Origin: CAYTTR01 sp964440805
Lineage (GTDB): Bacteria; Acidobacteriota; Aminicenantia; Aminicenantales; Aminicenantaceae
DNA length: 63,480 nt
Direction of reading: 5' to 3'
Assembly: GCA_964440805.1 (NCBI GenBank)
Contig: CAYTTR010000012.1
Span: forward strand, 1 to 63,480
The number at the start of each line of letters is the position of its first letter. Position 1 is the first letter of the stretch. Positions 1 to 8,963 of this stretch are shown here, one piece after another. Below the pieces are notes generated by a model, which worked only from the letters and a program-made list of their open reading frames with translations, was not told the DNA's origin and made no database searches. The translations under genes and the position numbers were made by a program.

Positions 1-52
1 AGTATTTGTGATATAAAAAGTATCGGCCTTTTTTATGAATAGTTCAGGTTAA
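1..52 (-). repeat. MITE-like repeat, terminal segment (copy 1)
   Basis: These 52 bases are the exact reverse complement of 32151-32202 (52/52). The segment ends in TGAATAGTTCAGGTTAA, the reverse complement of the terminal inverted repeat TTAACCTGAACTATTCA seen at other copies. The rest of this copy lies outside the window. It carries no gene. The identity points to recent movement or gene conversion. Confidence 0.85.
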
Positions 53-395
53 TTAACAATATTAAATAATACTAAAATGTTTATATCATCACCAGAGATG
101 ATAATTGAAGTTAAAATGTCACCCAATGATTCACCCGAAAAGGCGATTGACGGTTTAAGTCTGATGTAATAGAAAAAAAGTGTTATTTAGTTGATTTAGT
201 TTATTTGGTTTGTTTAGTTTGTTTGGTTAAAGAAAAGAGAGCAAAGAGGAGAAAGTTCATGAAAAAAAGTGAGATGGGCGAGATGAGCGAGAGGGGAAGA
301 ATTGCATTCGGATAGATTCCTGAATCGAGTCCGGAAGAGGGCCCGGAATAATATTAAAGAAAATGACACCAGAAAAGAATGAAAAAAGGTAGGAA
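53..395. other. Intergenic region without a supported gene
   Basis: This 343-base stretch separates the repeat end at the window edge from cheR. It holds a 9-bp-period array (181-229) and a purine-rich block at about 269-297 with the same 9-bp spacing (gagatgggc, gagatgagc, gagagggga). No reading frame here has family resemblance or a convincing start. No promoter for cheR could be assigned with confidence. Confidence 0.6.
181..229 (+). repeat. 9-bp-period array 1
   Basis: Units read tgttattta, gttgattta, gtttatttg, gtttgttta, gtttgtttg. Every unit is 9 bases and fits the degenerate consensus GTTTRTTYR that recurs across the window. The array is intergenic, upstream of cheR. Confidence 0.8.
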
Positions 396-1208
396 ATGAC
401 GGGGTTAAGTAAAAATTTAATGAATATTTTAAATGAAATTGAAAAAAAGACCAGCTTTGATGCCCGCTTGTATAGACAATCCACTCTAAAAAGACGGGTA
501 GCCTACCGCATGCGGATGACTCAGACTAAAAATTACAAAGAATACTTTGCTTATCTTATTAAAAATCCGTCCGAATATGATAAATTTCTTGATTCTTTCA
601 CCATTAATGTTACCGAATTCTTCCGTGATAGAAGAATTTTCTCAACTCTTAGAATAAAAATCCTGCCTGAACTAATAAATAGAAAATCAGTTAAGGGACA
701 TAAAAGAATCCGCATCTGGTCCATCGGCTGTTCAAAAGGACAGGAGCCTTATTCCTTAGCCATCCTTTTCAAGGATGTCCTGAAGAACAGATGGACTGAC
801 TTCAGAGTTATAATCCAGGCCACAGACGTTAATGACTCCGTTCTAAAAAAAGCAAAAGCCGGTCTTTATGATAAAGAAGAAATGAAAAATATACCTCGTC
901 CTTATCTGAATGATTATTTCGAAAAAAATGGAGACCGGTTCAAAATCAAAGAAGATATCAGAAAAATGGTTAAATTCAAAAAACATGATATTATTAAAAA
1001 CAATTCACTGGGAAAATTTGACATTATTTTCTGCCGCAATTTATTTATCTTTTTCGAGATAGAACTTCAGGATAAAATTCTTGAAAAAATTTATGATTCA
1101 TTAAACAAAGATGGAATACTGGTTTTGGGAAAAGCAGAAAAGGTCAATAATAAAGAATCTTTTCAATGTCTATCCATTCAAGACCATATTTATAAAAAGG
1201 TGACTTAA
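396..1208 (+). CDS. cheR: CheR-family protein-glutamate methyltransferase
   Basis: Predicted S-adenosylmethionine-dependent methyltransferase of the chemoreceptor-methylating CheR family, cytoplasmic. The 270-residue length is usual for CheR. The all-helical N-terminal domain spans about 1-80. The SAM-binding loop IWSIGCSKGQEPYS is at 107-120, and FDIIFCRNLFIFF at 208-220 matches the conserved CheR CRN motif. It ends about 50 bp before a hybrid histidine kinase whose N-terminal coiled coil resembles the linker of CheB-CheR-PAS fusion proteins, so the two probably work together. No CheB, receptor or CheA gene is nearby, so its substrate is unknown; a non-chemotactic signalling role is likely (inference). 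Confidence 0.9.
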   Translation: MTGLSKNLMNILNEIEKKTSFDARLYRQSTLKRRVAYRMRMTQTKNYKEYFAYLIKNPSEYDKFLDSFTINVTEFFRDRRIFSTLRIKILPELINRKSVKGHKRIRIWSIGCSKGQEPYSLAILFKDVLKNRWTDFRVIIQATDVNDSVLKKAKAGLYDKEEMKNIPRPYLNDYFEKNGDRFKIKEDIRKMVKFKKHDIIKNNSLGKFDIIFCRNLFIFFEIELQDKILEKIYDSLNKDGILVLGKAEKVNNKESFQCLSIQDHIYKKVT

Positions 1209-1257
1209 AAAGAAACTATATAAAATAAGGAAACTATAATAATTTAAGGGGTAAAAA

Positions 1258-4200
1258 ATGGCCAGACCAAAAAAAGAGGAATCAATTAGCCCGGAGGAAC
1301 TTTTTGAACTTTTGGAAAATGATATTATTTCTATAAAAAAACTTGCTACCGATATTGATTTGGTCCGAAAAAATCTTCTTATTAAACACAGGGAAATCAA
1401 CTCTTTAAATAAATCCTTGCAGGCATCAGAAGAAGAACTAAGATCAATGAATGAGGAATTAGAAGCAACAACAGAAGAATTGAGGGCTTCCAACGAAGAA
1501 CTTGAGGCTACAAACGAAGAATTAAAATCTACCAATGAAGCCCTTTATGAGACAACCAATGACCTGGAAAACCTGATCAGGGCTATTGACGACATGGTGG
1601 TTGTCATTGATCCTCAATTCCATATCCTTAGAGCCAATAAAACAGCCCAGGATTGGCTGGGGACCAAAAAGGAAGAAGATCTCCTGGGAAAAAAATGCTA
1701 TTACGTTTTTTACAGAAAGAAGAAAATCTGCTCTCAGTGTCCCGTTAAAGAGGCTATCAGGACAAAAAAACCGGTAGTGGAAGAAAAATGGAATGAAGGA
1801 CTAAAAAGATTTATTTCTACCAGTGTATCTCCGGTGTTGAATGAGGATGGAAGAGTGGTAAAGGTTATTGAGGTAGCCCGCGACATTTCCGACCGCAAAC
1901 AGACTGAAGAGAAAATAAAGCTCGAAAAAGCTTATTTAGACCGTTTGTTTGAAAGTGCGCAGGAAGCCATTGTTATGACAGATAATAACCATAAAGTTCT
2001 GAGAATAAATGATGAATTCATTAGGATGTTCGGATACACCAAGCATGAGGCTGTAGGAAAACCCATAGATGATCTGGTTGCACCTGAAGAACTAATCGAT
2101 GAAGCTGTGGAATACACGAAAGACGTGATCAAGGGTAAGAGCATCGCTTTCGAAGCCAGGCGCCGGCGCAAGGATGGAACACTCATTGACGTCTCAGCTC
2201 TTGGAGCTCCGATCATTGTCAATAACGAGCAGGTTGCCATCTACGCCATATACCGGGATATCACCAAACAGAAGAAGGCTGAGGAAAGCATAAAGAAACG
2301 AGCAGCCCAGGCTGCGCTTATTTATAAAATAGGTCAGGAGGTAAGCAGGAAGCTGGAATTAAAGTCTTTGCTTTATGAAGTGGTCACTTCAGTTCGAGAC
2401 ACCTTTAATTATTACAATGTGATGCTGATGCTGGTTGATAAAAAAGGGAAGCGCTTGAACTTACAGGCAATTGTGGGAGGTTATAAGGATGTTTTTCCTA
2501 AAAACCTTAGCCGTGCTCTCGGGAAAGGAATGACCGGCTATGCCGCAGCCAGTGGTGTGACTCAAGTCAGCGGGGATGTCAGCAAAAACCGGCACTATGT
2601 AAAAGAAGGAGGGGAAAAGACAAACTCAGAAATGTCAGTACCCATTAAGAGCGACAAAAAAGTCATCGGGGTACTCGATATTCAAAGTGATGGATTCAAT
2701 GCCTTTGATACATCCGATGTAGAGGCCATGGAAACACTCAGCACTCAGATTGCCACCGCCATTGAGAATGCCCGTCTTTACGAACAAGCCCAGAAAGAAA
2801 TTAAAGAGCGAAAACAGGCGGAGGAAGCTATTCAAAAAGAAGCAGCTAAACTTTCAGCCATGATTTCCGACATGAAGGAAGGAGTGATTTTTGTGGACAG
2901 CGATAACCGGATTATAGAAGCCAACAACTATTTTCTCGGTCTTCTCGGGAAAGAGAAACCAGAAATCTTAGGCAAACCTCTCTGGAGCATTAATTTTGAC
3001 TACCCTGTTAAGAAACTGAAAGAACATATAAAAACTTTTAAGCAACGCCCGAATTCTCCTCTTATTACCCTGCAGAAACCTTTTCGCGGCGTGGAGACCA
3101 TATTCCGGCTTCAGCCGATTTACCGTAATTCTCAATATGAAGGATTCATAATCAATATCATTGATGTAACAGAACTTGTGGTGGCCAAAAAAGAGGCCTT
3201 AGCTGCCACTCAGGCAAAAAGTGAATTCTTAGCCAATGTCAGCCATGAAATCCGCACCCCCATGAACGGAATAATAGGAATGACAGAACTTGCTTTAGCC
3301 ACCCGCCTTTCCCAAGAGCAGAGGGAACACCTGGAAGCCATTATGGAATCAGCCCAGTCTTTAATGACTGTAATCAATGATATTCTTGATTTTTCCAAAA
3401 TTGAAGCCCGAAAGATTGAACTGGAAACCATTGATTTCAACCTCCGTGATACTGTCAGTGATTCGGTTTCCTGCCTTTCTCTTCAGGCCCACAAAAAAGG
3501 ACTGGAACTGGCCTGTGATATTTCACCTGATATAACAGAGGAGGTTAAAGGCGATCCCGGCCGACTGCGGCAGATTCTTATCAATCTGGTCGGAAATGCC
3601 ATCAAGTTCACAGAAAAAGGAGAAGTCCTGGTTTCAGTGGAACAAAAAACAAAATCAGATAAAGAAGCCTTAATTCATTTTAAAGTAAAGGACACAGGCA
3701 TAGGTATTCCCAAGCCAAAACACAAGATTATCTTTGAAGCTTTTTCTCAGGTTGACGGCTCCATGACCAGAAAATACGGCGGAACAGGACTCGGCCTGGC
3801 GGTCTCTTCCCAACTGGTAAATCTTATGGGAGGCAAAATCTGGGTTGAAAGCCAATTGGGCAAGGGAAGCACTTTTCATTTTACTCTTCCTTTTGCCATC
3901 CAGAAAAAAACTTCACCAAAATTTATTCCCACAAAACTTGATGACATAAAAAACCTTTCGGTGCTGGCTGTGGACGATAATGCAACCAACCGGCGCATCC
4001 TCCAGCAAATGCTTTTAAACTGGAACATGAAAGCAGTAATTGTAGAATCGGGCGAAGCTGCTCTGTCTGTAATTGAGGAGGCTGCCCGGAAAAATATGGA
4101 TTTTTCACTTATCCTCATTGATTCTCACATGCCCAAAATGGATGGATTCACTCTTGCTGAGAAACTTAAAAAGAATCCCCGGGTAGCTCAAGCAACTCTG

Positions 4201-4779
4201 ATTATGCTCACTTCAGGGGGCATCCGGGGCGAAGCAGCCCGGTGCCGCCGGATAGGCATAGCCGCCTATCTAACCAAACCAATTAAACAATCAGAGCTTT
4301 TTGATGCTATAACCCAATCACTCGGTATTTATTCTCAAAAAAGAGATTCAACCCATCTTATCACCAGGCATTCGCTCAGAGAAGAAAGACGCAAGTTCCG
4401 GATTCTGCTGGCTGAAGATAATGCTATCAACCAGAAGGTAGCTGTACGAATGCTTGAAAGGTACGGCTATACGGTTGAAGTGGCTCAAAACGGCGAGGAA
4501 GTTTTACAAGCCTTGGAAAATGATAATTACGACCTCATCCTGATGGATGTTCAAATGCCCAGGATGACCGGATTTGAGGCTACAAAAGTCATCAGGAAAA
4601 AAGAAAAAGAAACTGGAAAACACATTCCCATTATCGCCATGACCGCCCACGCTATGAGAGGGGACAGAGAGAGATGCTTAGAAAGAGGAATGGATGATTA
4701 TATAGCCAAGCCTCTCAAACCGGATGAACTGGAAAAAAAGGTCGACTCAATGCTTTCAAAACACAGGAACTTGCAATAA
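1258..4779 (+). CDS. Hybrid sensor histidine kinase (PAS-PAS-GAF-PAS-HisKA-HATPase-REC-REC)
   Basis: A 1173-residue soluble sensor kinase; no membrane segment is visible, so it senses a cytoplasmic cue. Order: heptad-like coiled coil with repeated EEL/NEEL units (about 55-103), PAS (about 104-210, Cys-containing), PAS (about 222-345), GAF (about 350-510), PAS (about 530-640), HisKA with phosphoacceptor His663 in SHEIRTP, N box near 766-790, G1 box DTGIGIP near 812, G2 box GGTGLGL near 840. Two receiver domains follow with phosphoacceptors Asp955 and Asp1097. There is no Hpt domain, so phosphate must pass to an Hpt protein elsewhere or act within the protein. The RBS is AAGGGG. It follows cheR and is probably co-transcribed with it. 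The signal is unknown. Confidence 0.95.
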   Translation: MARPKKEESISPEELFELLENDIISIKKLATDIDLVRKNLLIKHREINSLNKSLQASEEELRSMNEELEATTEELRASNEELEATNEELKSTNEALYETTNDLENLIRAIDDMVVVIDPQFHILRANKTAQDWLGTKKEEDLLGKKCYYVFYRKKKICSQCPVKEAIRTKKPVVEEKWNEGLKRFISTSVSPVLNEDGRVVKVIEVARDISDRKQTEEKIKLEKAYLDRLFESAQEAIVMTDNNHKVLRINDEFIRMFGYTKHEAVGKPIDDLVAPEELIDEAVEYTKDVIKGKSIAFEARRRRKDGTLIDVSALGAPIIVNNEQVAIYAIYRDITKQKKAEESIKKRAAQAALIYKIGQEVSRKLELKSLLYEVVTSVRDTFNYYNVMLMLVDKKGKRLNLQAIVGGYKDVFPKNLSRALGKGMTGYAAASGVTQVSGDVSKNRHYVKEGGEKTNSEMSVPIKSDKKVIGVLDIQSDGFNAFDTSDVEAMETLSTQIATAIENARLYEQAQKEIKERKQAEEAIQKEAAKLSAMISDMKEGVIFVDSDNRIIEANNYFLGLLGKEKPEILGKPLWSINFDYPVKKLKEHIKTFKQRPNSPLITLQKPFRGVETIFRLQPIYRNSQYEGFIINIIDVTELVVAKKEALAATQAKSEFLANVSHEIRTPMNGIIGMTELALATRLSQEQREHLEAIMESAQSLMTVINDILDFSKIEARKIELETIDFNLRDTVSDSVSCLSLQAHKKGLELACDISPDITEEVKGDPGRLRQILINLVGNAIKFTEKGEVLVSVEQKTKSDKEALIHFKVKDTGIGIPKPKHKIIFEAFSQVDGSMTRKYGGTGLGLAVSSQLVNLMGGKIWVESQLGKGSTFHFTLPFAIQKKTSPKFIPTKLDDIKNLSVLAVDDNATNRRILQQMLLNWNMKAVIVESGEAALSVIEEAARKNMDFSLILIDSHMPKMDGFTLAEKLKKNPRVAQATLIMLTSGGIRGEAARCRRIGIAAYLTKPIKQSELFDAITQSLGIYSQKRDSTHLITRHSLREERRKFRILLAEDNAINQKVAVRMLERYGYTVEVAQNGEEVLQALENDNYDLILMDVQMPRMTGFEATKVIRKKEKETGKHIPIIAMTAHAMRGDRERCLERGMDDYIAKPLKPDELEKKVDSMLSKHRNLQ

Positions 4780-4806
4780 GCATAATTAGCTCGAAAATAA
4801 CAATAA

Positions 4807-4842
4807 GTCTGTTCAGCTTAGTCGGTCTGTTAGGTTGATTCA
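4807..4842 (+). repeat. 9-bp-period array 2
   Basis: Four 9-base units: gtctgttca, gcttagtcg, gtctgttag, gttgattca. The preceding bases, GAAAATAACAA(T)AAG, match the leader of the array at 62815, so the conserved unit extends beyond the 9-mers. Confidence 0.65.
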
Positions 4843-4865
4843 TTAAATAGAGGCGGGCAGGAAGA

Positions 4866-4928
4866 GTTTATTGCGTTAATTGCGTTAATTGCGTTAATTG
4901 CGTTTATTGCGTTAATTGCGTTTTTGGG
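4866..4928 (+). repeat. 9-bp-period array 3
   Basis: Seven near-identical 9-base units: gtttattgc, gttaattgc three times, gtttattgc, gttaattgc, gtttttggg. It lies between the hybrid kinase and the LolA-like gene. The leader ends in GAAGA, resembling the AAGAAAA leader of the array at 32552. Confidence 0.85.
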
Positions 4929-5017
4929 TTTATTTTGACTTTTTCTTTTTTTCTGTTTTCAATTATAATCATTAAGACTTGTATTTTAATTGGTCATAAA
5001 AAGTAGAGGAGGTTGCC

Positions 5018-5746
5018 TTGAAAAAAACAATAGTTCATCTGCTATTCTGTTTTCTGGCGATTACGTTAATACCGCCTTCCGGCTATAGTCAGGATGTGGA
5101 TAAAATCCGCCAAAAAATGATTGAAGCCCAGGGAGGGGTCAAACTTCTGGAAAGCATTAAGGATTCAACTCTGATTGGGACCATGGAAATGATCCAGATG
5201 GGATTAAACGGCTCCGTTACCATGTACCAGAAAGAGCCTAATAAGATGCGAATGGATGCTGAAATTATGGGAATGACCGTTACCCAGGCTTATGACGGAG
5301 AAATCGCCTGGATGATCAACCCTCAAACAGGAGCAGCAGAACAGCTTCCCCCCGATGTTACCAGCGAAATTAAAAGACAGGCCATGGGTAATGACACCCT
5401 GCTTCATCCGGAAAAATACGGAATTACTTACGCCTATGCGGGAAAAGAAAAAATCGGCGAAAAAGAATACCATGTTCTTGAACAAAATTTTTCTGATGGA
5501 TTTAAAGCCAGCCTATACATTGACCCGGATACCTATCTGACTTACAAAACCAAGGCCAAAACAATCAATCAAATGGGACTCGAGGTGGAAGCAGAATCGG
5601 TTTTTTCAGGATACAAAGAAATTAATGGAACCATGGTCCCTCACCAAATAACAATTTACCAGGACGGCGAAGAGTTCATGATCATGAAAGTAACCGAAGT
5701 TAAATACAACAGCGGTCTTGAAAATTCGTTTTTCAAGATGACTTAG
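5018..5746 (+). CDS. LolA-like secreted protein
   Basis: A 242-residue exported protein with an N-terminal signal peptide (about 1-24, cleavage near the end of PSGYSQ). The mature part resembles the outer-membrane lipoprotein-sorting (LolA/LolB-like) fold: amphipathic beta strands, a repeated pattern of lipid-shield strands and a terminal KVTEVKYNSGL-type strand typical of this superfamily. The start is TTG with a strong GAGGAGGT site 5-6 bases upstream. It probably binds lipid or a lipoprotein in the periplasm (inference). It is followed after 37 bp by an M48 protease lipoprotein on the same strand. It is not close enough to canonical LolA to name. Confidence 0.75.
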   Translation: MKKTIVHLLFCFLAITLIPPSGYSQDVDKIRQKMIEAQGGVKLLESIKDSTLIGTMEMIQMGLNGSVTMYQKEPNKMRMDAEIMGMTVTQAYDGEIAWMINPQTGAAEQLPPDVTSEIKRQAMGNDTLLHPEKYGITYAYAGKEKIGEKEYHVLEQNFSDGFKASLYIDPDTYLTYKTKAKTINQMGLEVEAESVFSGYKEINGTMVPHQITIYQDGEEFMIMKVTEVKYNSGLENSFFKMT

Positions 5747-5764
5747 ATTGAACTTTCTTGAGCT

Positions 5765-5770
5765 TATAAT
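5765..5770 (+). promoter_or_regulatory. Possible -10 element close to the M48 start codon
   Basis: A perfect TATAAT ends 13 bases before the ATG at 5784, and no Shine-Dalgarno motif lies between them. If used, the transcript would be leaderless or nearly so. No good -35 hexamer sits at 16-18 bases, so this is tentative. Confidence 0.25.
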
Positions 5771-5783
5771 AATTTAATAAACA

Positions 5784-7208
5784 ATGAAAGCTCTCAGGTT
5801 TCTGCTTATTCTGGGAATTTCATTCTATTCCTGTGCGGTTAATCCTGTTACCGGGAAAAAAGAACTGATGCTCATCTCCGAACAAGGAGAAATAGAGCTG
5901 GGACAAAGTACAGACCAACAAATCAAGGATCAATTCGGAATTTATGATGATGCGAAATTGAATTCCTATGTCGCCGGAATAGGAGAAAACCTGGTTCCTC
6001 ATACCCATCGCCCTCATTTGGAATATCATTTCGCGGTCTTGGATACTCCCGTAGTCAATGCCTTTGCAGTCCCGGGAGGATATATATATGTTACCCGGGG
6101 GATTTTGGCCCTGTTCAGCTCAGAGGCCGAATTGGCTGCTGTCCTGGGACATGAACTGGGACATGTCAACGCCCGCCACAGTGTTCAAAAACTGAACCAG
6201 ATAATGATGGTGCAAGTAGGACTGGCGGTGGGAAGTGCTCTGAGTGAAACTTTCCAGAAAATATCAGGGCTGGCCGGTATCGGAATTCAGCTTCTCTTTC
6301 TTAAATTCAGCCGGGATGATGAGCGGGAAGCTGACTGGCTGGGTATTGAATATGCCAGAAAAGGGAGCTACAATCCCGAAAAAATGGTGGACTTCTTTCA
6401 ATCCTTGCAAAAAATGGGCGATCTTTCAGAAGGACAAAGCCTGCCAGGTTTTCTTTCCACCCACCCATTGACATCAGAACGGATTAAAAACGCTCAGAAC
6501 ATGATTCTTCCCGAGGATAATAAGCTCAAGGTACTTCAAAATACTTATCTTGCCCGGCTCGATGGGATGGTTTTCGGGAATGATCCCCGTCAGGGGTATG
6601 TAGAAGAAAATGCCTTCTATCATCCACTCATGCTGTTTACTTTCTCTTTTCCCCGGGAATGGAAACTCCAGAACCAGCCTTCCCAGGTTATTTTATCCTC
6701 CGGGGACGGAAAAGCTGCCGTGGTTCTTCAAGCTGAAGAAAGTTCTGAATCTCTCCATAATTATGCCCGCAAGGTATCATCCAAGCTGGAAAACATATCC
6801 CTTATCCAAGAGAACCACTTAACCATAAATGGGCTTCAGTCCTTCCAACAGCTCCTCGAGCTGACTCAAGAAGAAGCAGAAAAACTCCGTTTGAGAATGT
6901 CCTTTATCCGGAAGTCTCCCCACATTTTCACCTTGACTGCCCTTTCTTCAGAGAATGATTTTCCTTCCTATGATTTTCAATTCGGTACCATAATCGGATC
7001 TTTTAAAGAGCTCACTGACAAAAAATACCTTAACCGCTCTCCTGAAAGATTAAGACTCATCAAAGCAAACGGCCGGGACAGCCTAAAATCTATTTTTCAT
7101 AGTAAGAATGTTGACCAAAAGCTCTGGCCTCAACTTGCAGTAATGAATGGATTAGAGCTTAACCAAGTTCCCAAGAAAGACCAGTTGATAAAGATTGTAG
7201 TAAATTAA
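5784..7208 (+). CDS. M48-family metalloprotease lipoprotein (BepA-like)
   Basis: A zinc metallopeptidase of 474 residues. The N-terminus is a lipoprotein signal with lipobox-like FYSC, so it is predicted to be anchored in the periplasmic membrane leaflet. The catalytic motif HELGH lies at 123-127 with the third ligand Glu182 in DDEREAD. This pattern is that of the M48 family that includes BepA and LoiP, which act in outer-membrane protein quality control. The C-terminal region (about 260-474) ends in a LysM/repeat-like tail with NGLELNQVPKKDQL. No ribosome binding site is obvious. The neighbouring bamA and LolA-like genes fit an envelope-maintenance role (inference). Confidence 0.88.
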   Translation: MKALRFLLILGISFYSCAVNPVTGKKELMLISEQGEIELGQSTDQQIKDQFGIYDDAKLNSYVAGIGENLVPHTHRPHLEYHFAVLDTPVVNAFAVPGGYIYVTRGILALFSSEAELAAVLGHELGHVNARHSVQKLNQIMMVQVGLAVGSALSETFQKISGLAGIGIQLLFLKFSRDDEREADWLGIEYARKGSYNPEKMVDFFQSLQKMGDLSEGQSLPGFLSTHPLTSERIKNAQNMILPEDNKLKVLQNTYLARLDGMVFGNDPRQGYVEENAFYHPLMLFTFSFPREWKLQNQPSQVILSSGDGKAAVVLQAEESSESLHNYARKVSSKLENISLIQENHLTINGLQSFQQLLELTQEEAEKLRLRMSFIRKSPHIFTLTALSSENDFPSYDFQFGTIIGSFKELTDKKYLNRSPERLRLIKANGRDSLKSIFHSKNVDQKLWPQLAVMNGLELNQVPKKDQLIKIVVN

Positions 7209-7210
7209 AT

Positions 7211-7226
7211 AGGGGGACGTTCCCTA
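7211..7226. repeat. Short GGGGACGTTCCC element (copy 1)
   Basis: AGGGGGACGTTCCCT lies 3 bases after the M48 stop codon, between two convergent genes. It is the core of a family with longer copies at 34051, 34148 and 62181. Confidence 0.6.
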
Positions 7227-8135
7227 ATCAGATTCTTTAATAACACGGTAAGCGAGTTTCAGAGCCTCAAGACCTTCTTCTCCGGAGACTTTTCCATTTT
7301 TACCTTGCTTTATACAACGGAAAAAATTCTGTAATTCTTTCTTCAAGGGCTCTTCTTTTTTGATCTTGAGGCTTTTTACATCAGCTTGTGTTCCGTTTAG
7401 GGGAAAAATCTTTACTTCCTGGTCGATATAATCAATTGAATAATAAGAAGTAGTTTCAAAAACACGCAGTTTTCTTACCTTACCCTGGTGAACCCGGCTG
7501 GCCGTCAGGTTGGCTACGCAACCAGAATCAAATTCGAGCCTGGCATTGGCAATATCAATTTTATCGGAAAGAACATGGATTCCCGAAGATCTGATAGATT
7601 TGACTTCATCTTTTATCAAAGCAAGAATAATGTCCAGGTCGTGGATCATAAGGTCCAAAACCACATCAATATCCAGAGAACGGGCAGAAAACGAGCCCAG
7701 CCTCTGAACTTCTATGAATTTCGGTTCGGTAATAAATTTTTCAAGGGCTTCCACTGCCGGATTGAATCTTTCCAGGTGTCCCACCTGAAGGATTGATCCT
7801 CTTTTTTTTGTTTCCTCGACCAGTTCTTCTGCCTGCTCTATTGTTTCAGTAATCGGTTTTTCTACCAGAACAGATTTTCCCTTTTGAAGGAGTTTCATGG
7901 AAATTTCGAAATGCTCTGAAGTGGGAGTGGCCACAATACCGGCATCTATCTCATCGAGCATTTCTTCATAATTTTTATAATACTGAACGCCATGCCGGTT
8001 TCCGATCTGCATGGCCCTTTTAAAATCGATATCAGCTACTCCCCTCAGTTCTGCTTCTTCAAGGTAGGATAGAATCCGGGCATGTTGCATTCCCAGATAA
8101 CCAACTCCAACAATCCCGACTTTTACCCGTTCCAC
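7224..8135 (-). CDS. Gfo/Idh/MocA-family NAD(P)-dependent oxidoreductase (GnnA-like)
   Basis: A 303-residue dehydrogenase with an N-terminal Rossmann fold (GVGYLG at 10-15) and the family EKP motif at 92-94. The start is GTG with a strong GGAGG. It follows lpxI by 12 bp and is last in the ompH-fabZ-lpxA-lpxI unit. In Acidithiobacillus and Leptospira a member of this family, GnnA, oxidises the 3-OH of UDP-GlcNAc so that GnnB can aminate it, giving amide-linked acyl chains in lipid A. The location suggests a lipid A sugar role, but no GnnB-type aminotransferase is in the window, so GnnA is a hypothesis. Another nucleotide-sugar dehydrogenase is the main alternative. Confidence 0.85.
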   Translation of the reverse strand: MERVKVGIVGVGYLGMQHARILSYLEEAELRGVADIDFKRAMQIGNRHGVQYYKNYEEMLDEIDAGIVATPTSEHFEISMKLLQKGKSVLVEKPITETIEQAEELVEETKKRGSILQVGHLERFNPAVEALEKFITEPKFIEVQRLGSFSARSLDIDVVLDLMIHDLDIILALIKDEVKSIRSSGIHVLSDKIDIANARLEFDSGCVANLTASRVHQGKVRKLRVFETTSYYSIDYIDQEVKIFPLNGTQADVKSLKIKKEEPLKKELQNFFRCIKQGKNGKVSGEEGLEALKLAYRVIKESD

Positions 8136-8147
8136 CTTTTTCCTCCT

Positions 8148-8963
8148 TTAATCATTAACAACTACTGCTTTGATTGTAATCCCCCGGCTGTTCGCCAGAG
8201 CTACGGCTTCTTCCTTCTGGAAAAAAGGAACCTTGACAGCTTCAAAACAGAGTGACCTGGCCCCTGATTCTACCAGGCTCTGGACTGTGCTTAGACCAAC
8301 AGCCGGCATATCTACCCGGAAATCCTGTTTGCTTCGGCCGGCTTTAATAATCATTATTCCTTCGCCAGCGAGACCGCCCCCTCTTTTTATGACTTCATCC
8401 GTTCCTTCAATTCCTTCCACAGCCACTACCATTTTCTCTTTAATGACCACTGTTTGTCCAATATCCAGATCAGCTATCTTTCTTGCCAGGGGAAGGCCAA
8501 ATTCAAGGTCTTCCTGCTCCCTGAAGGTTAAATCTTCTCTTGTAAAAAGTCCGGGGCTACAGAAGAAATCCTCCAGAAAAAGGCGGGGATCCTCAACGGT
8601 AAATCCTTGCTGTTCAAAAAGATTAATAACTTCTCCTATTATAGCGGAAGGTCTTTGATCTTTTAATTTACGGAAAAAGTCACCTGCTTCTTTGCTGAAA
8701 GATCTTTTATTATATCCCCAGGCAGGATCTATTTTTCCGGCAAAAAGAACATTCCGCACCCCGGTTTTCTTCAAGAAAGGAGCAACTGAGAAGATTTCAT
8801 TTAAATCAAACCACTGGAATTCAGAAGCTTTTGCTTCAAGTTTGGGATCAGCTATTCCTCTTACAGCCACTAACAATGGACGAATTCTTTTTTTTAAGGC
8901 TTTATCCAGGACATAAAAAGGATAGGCTCCTCCTAAGGCAATTATTCCAAGTCTTCTTCCCAT
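8148..8963 (-). CDS. lpxI: UDP-2,3-diacylglucosamine pyrophosphatase LpxI
   Basis: Hydrolyses UDP-2,3-diacylglucosamine to lipid X and UMP, the step done by LpxH in enterobacteria. Its 271 residues match the LpxI (DUF1009) family: N-terminal GIIALGGAYP, central DIGQTVVIKEK, and EGIEGTDEVIKRGG. The C-terminus is typical (ANSRGITIKAVVV). The start overlaps the end of lpxA by about 22 bases, implying translational coupling. LpxI replaces LpxH in many non-gammaproteobacterial Gram-negatives. Confidence 0.93.
   Translation of the reverse strand: MGRRLGIIALGGAYPFYVLDKALKKRIRPLLVAVRGIADPKLEAKASEFQWFDLNEIFSVAPFLKKTGVRNVLFAGKIDPAWGYNKRSFSKEAGDFFRKLKDQRPSAIIGEVINLFEQQGFTVEDPRLFLEDFFCSPGLFTREDLTFREQEDLEFGLPLARKIADLDIGQTVVIKEKMVVAVEGIEGTDEVIKRGGGLAGEGIMIIKAGRSKQDFRVDMPAVGLSTVQSLVESGARSLCFEAVKVPFFQKEEAVALANSRGITIKAVVVND

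Noticed and set aside
4866..4928. CRISPR-like regular repeats
   Set aside because: Period is 9 bp without spacers, and no cas gene is present.
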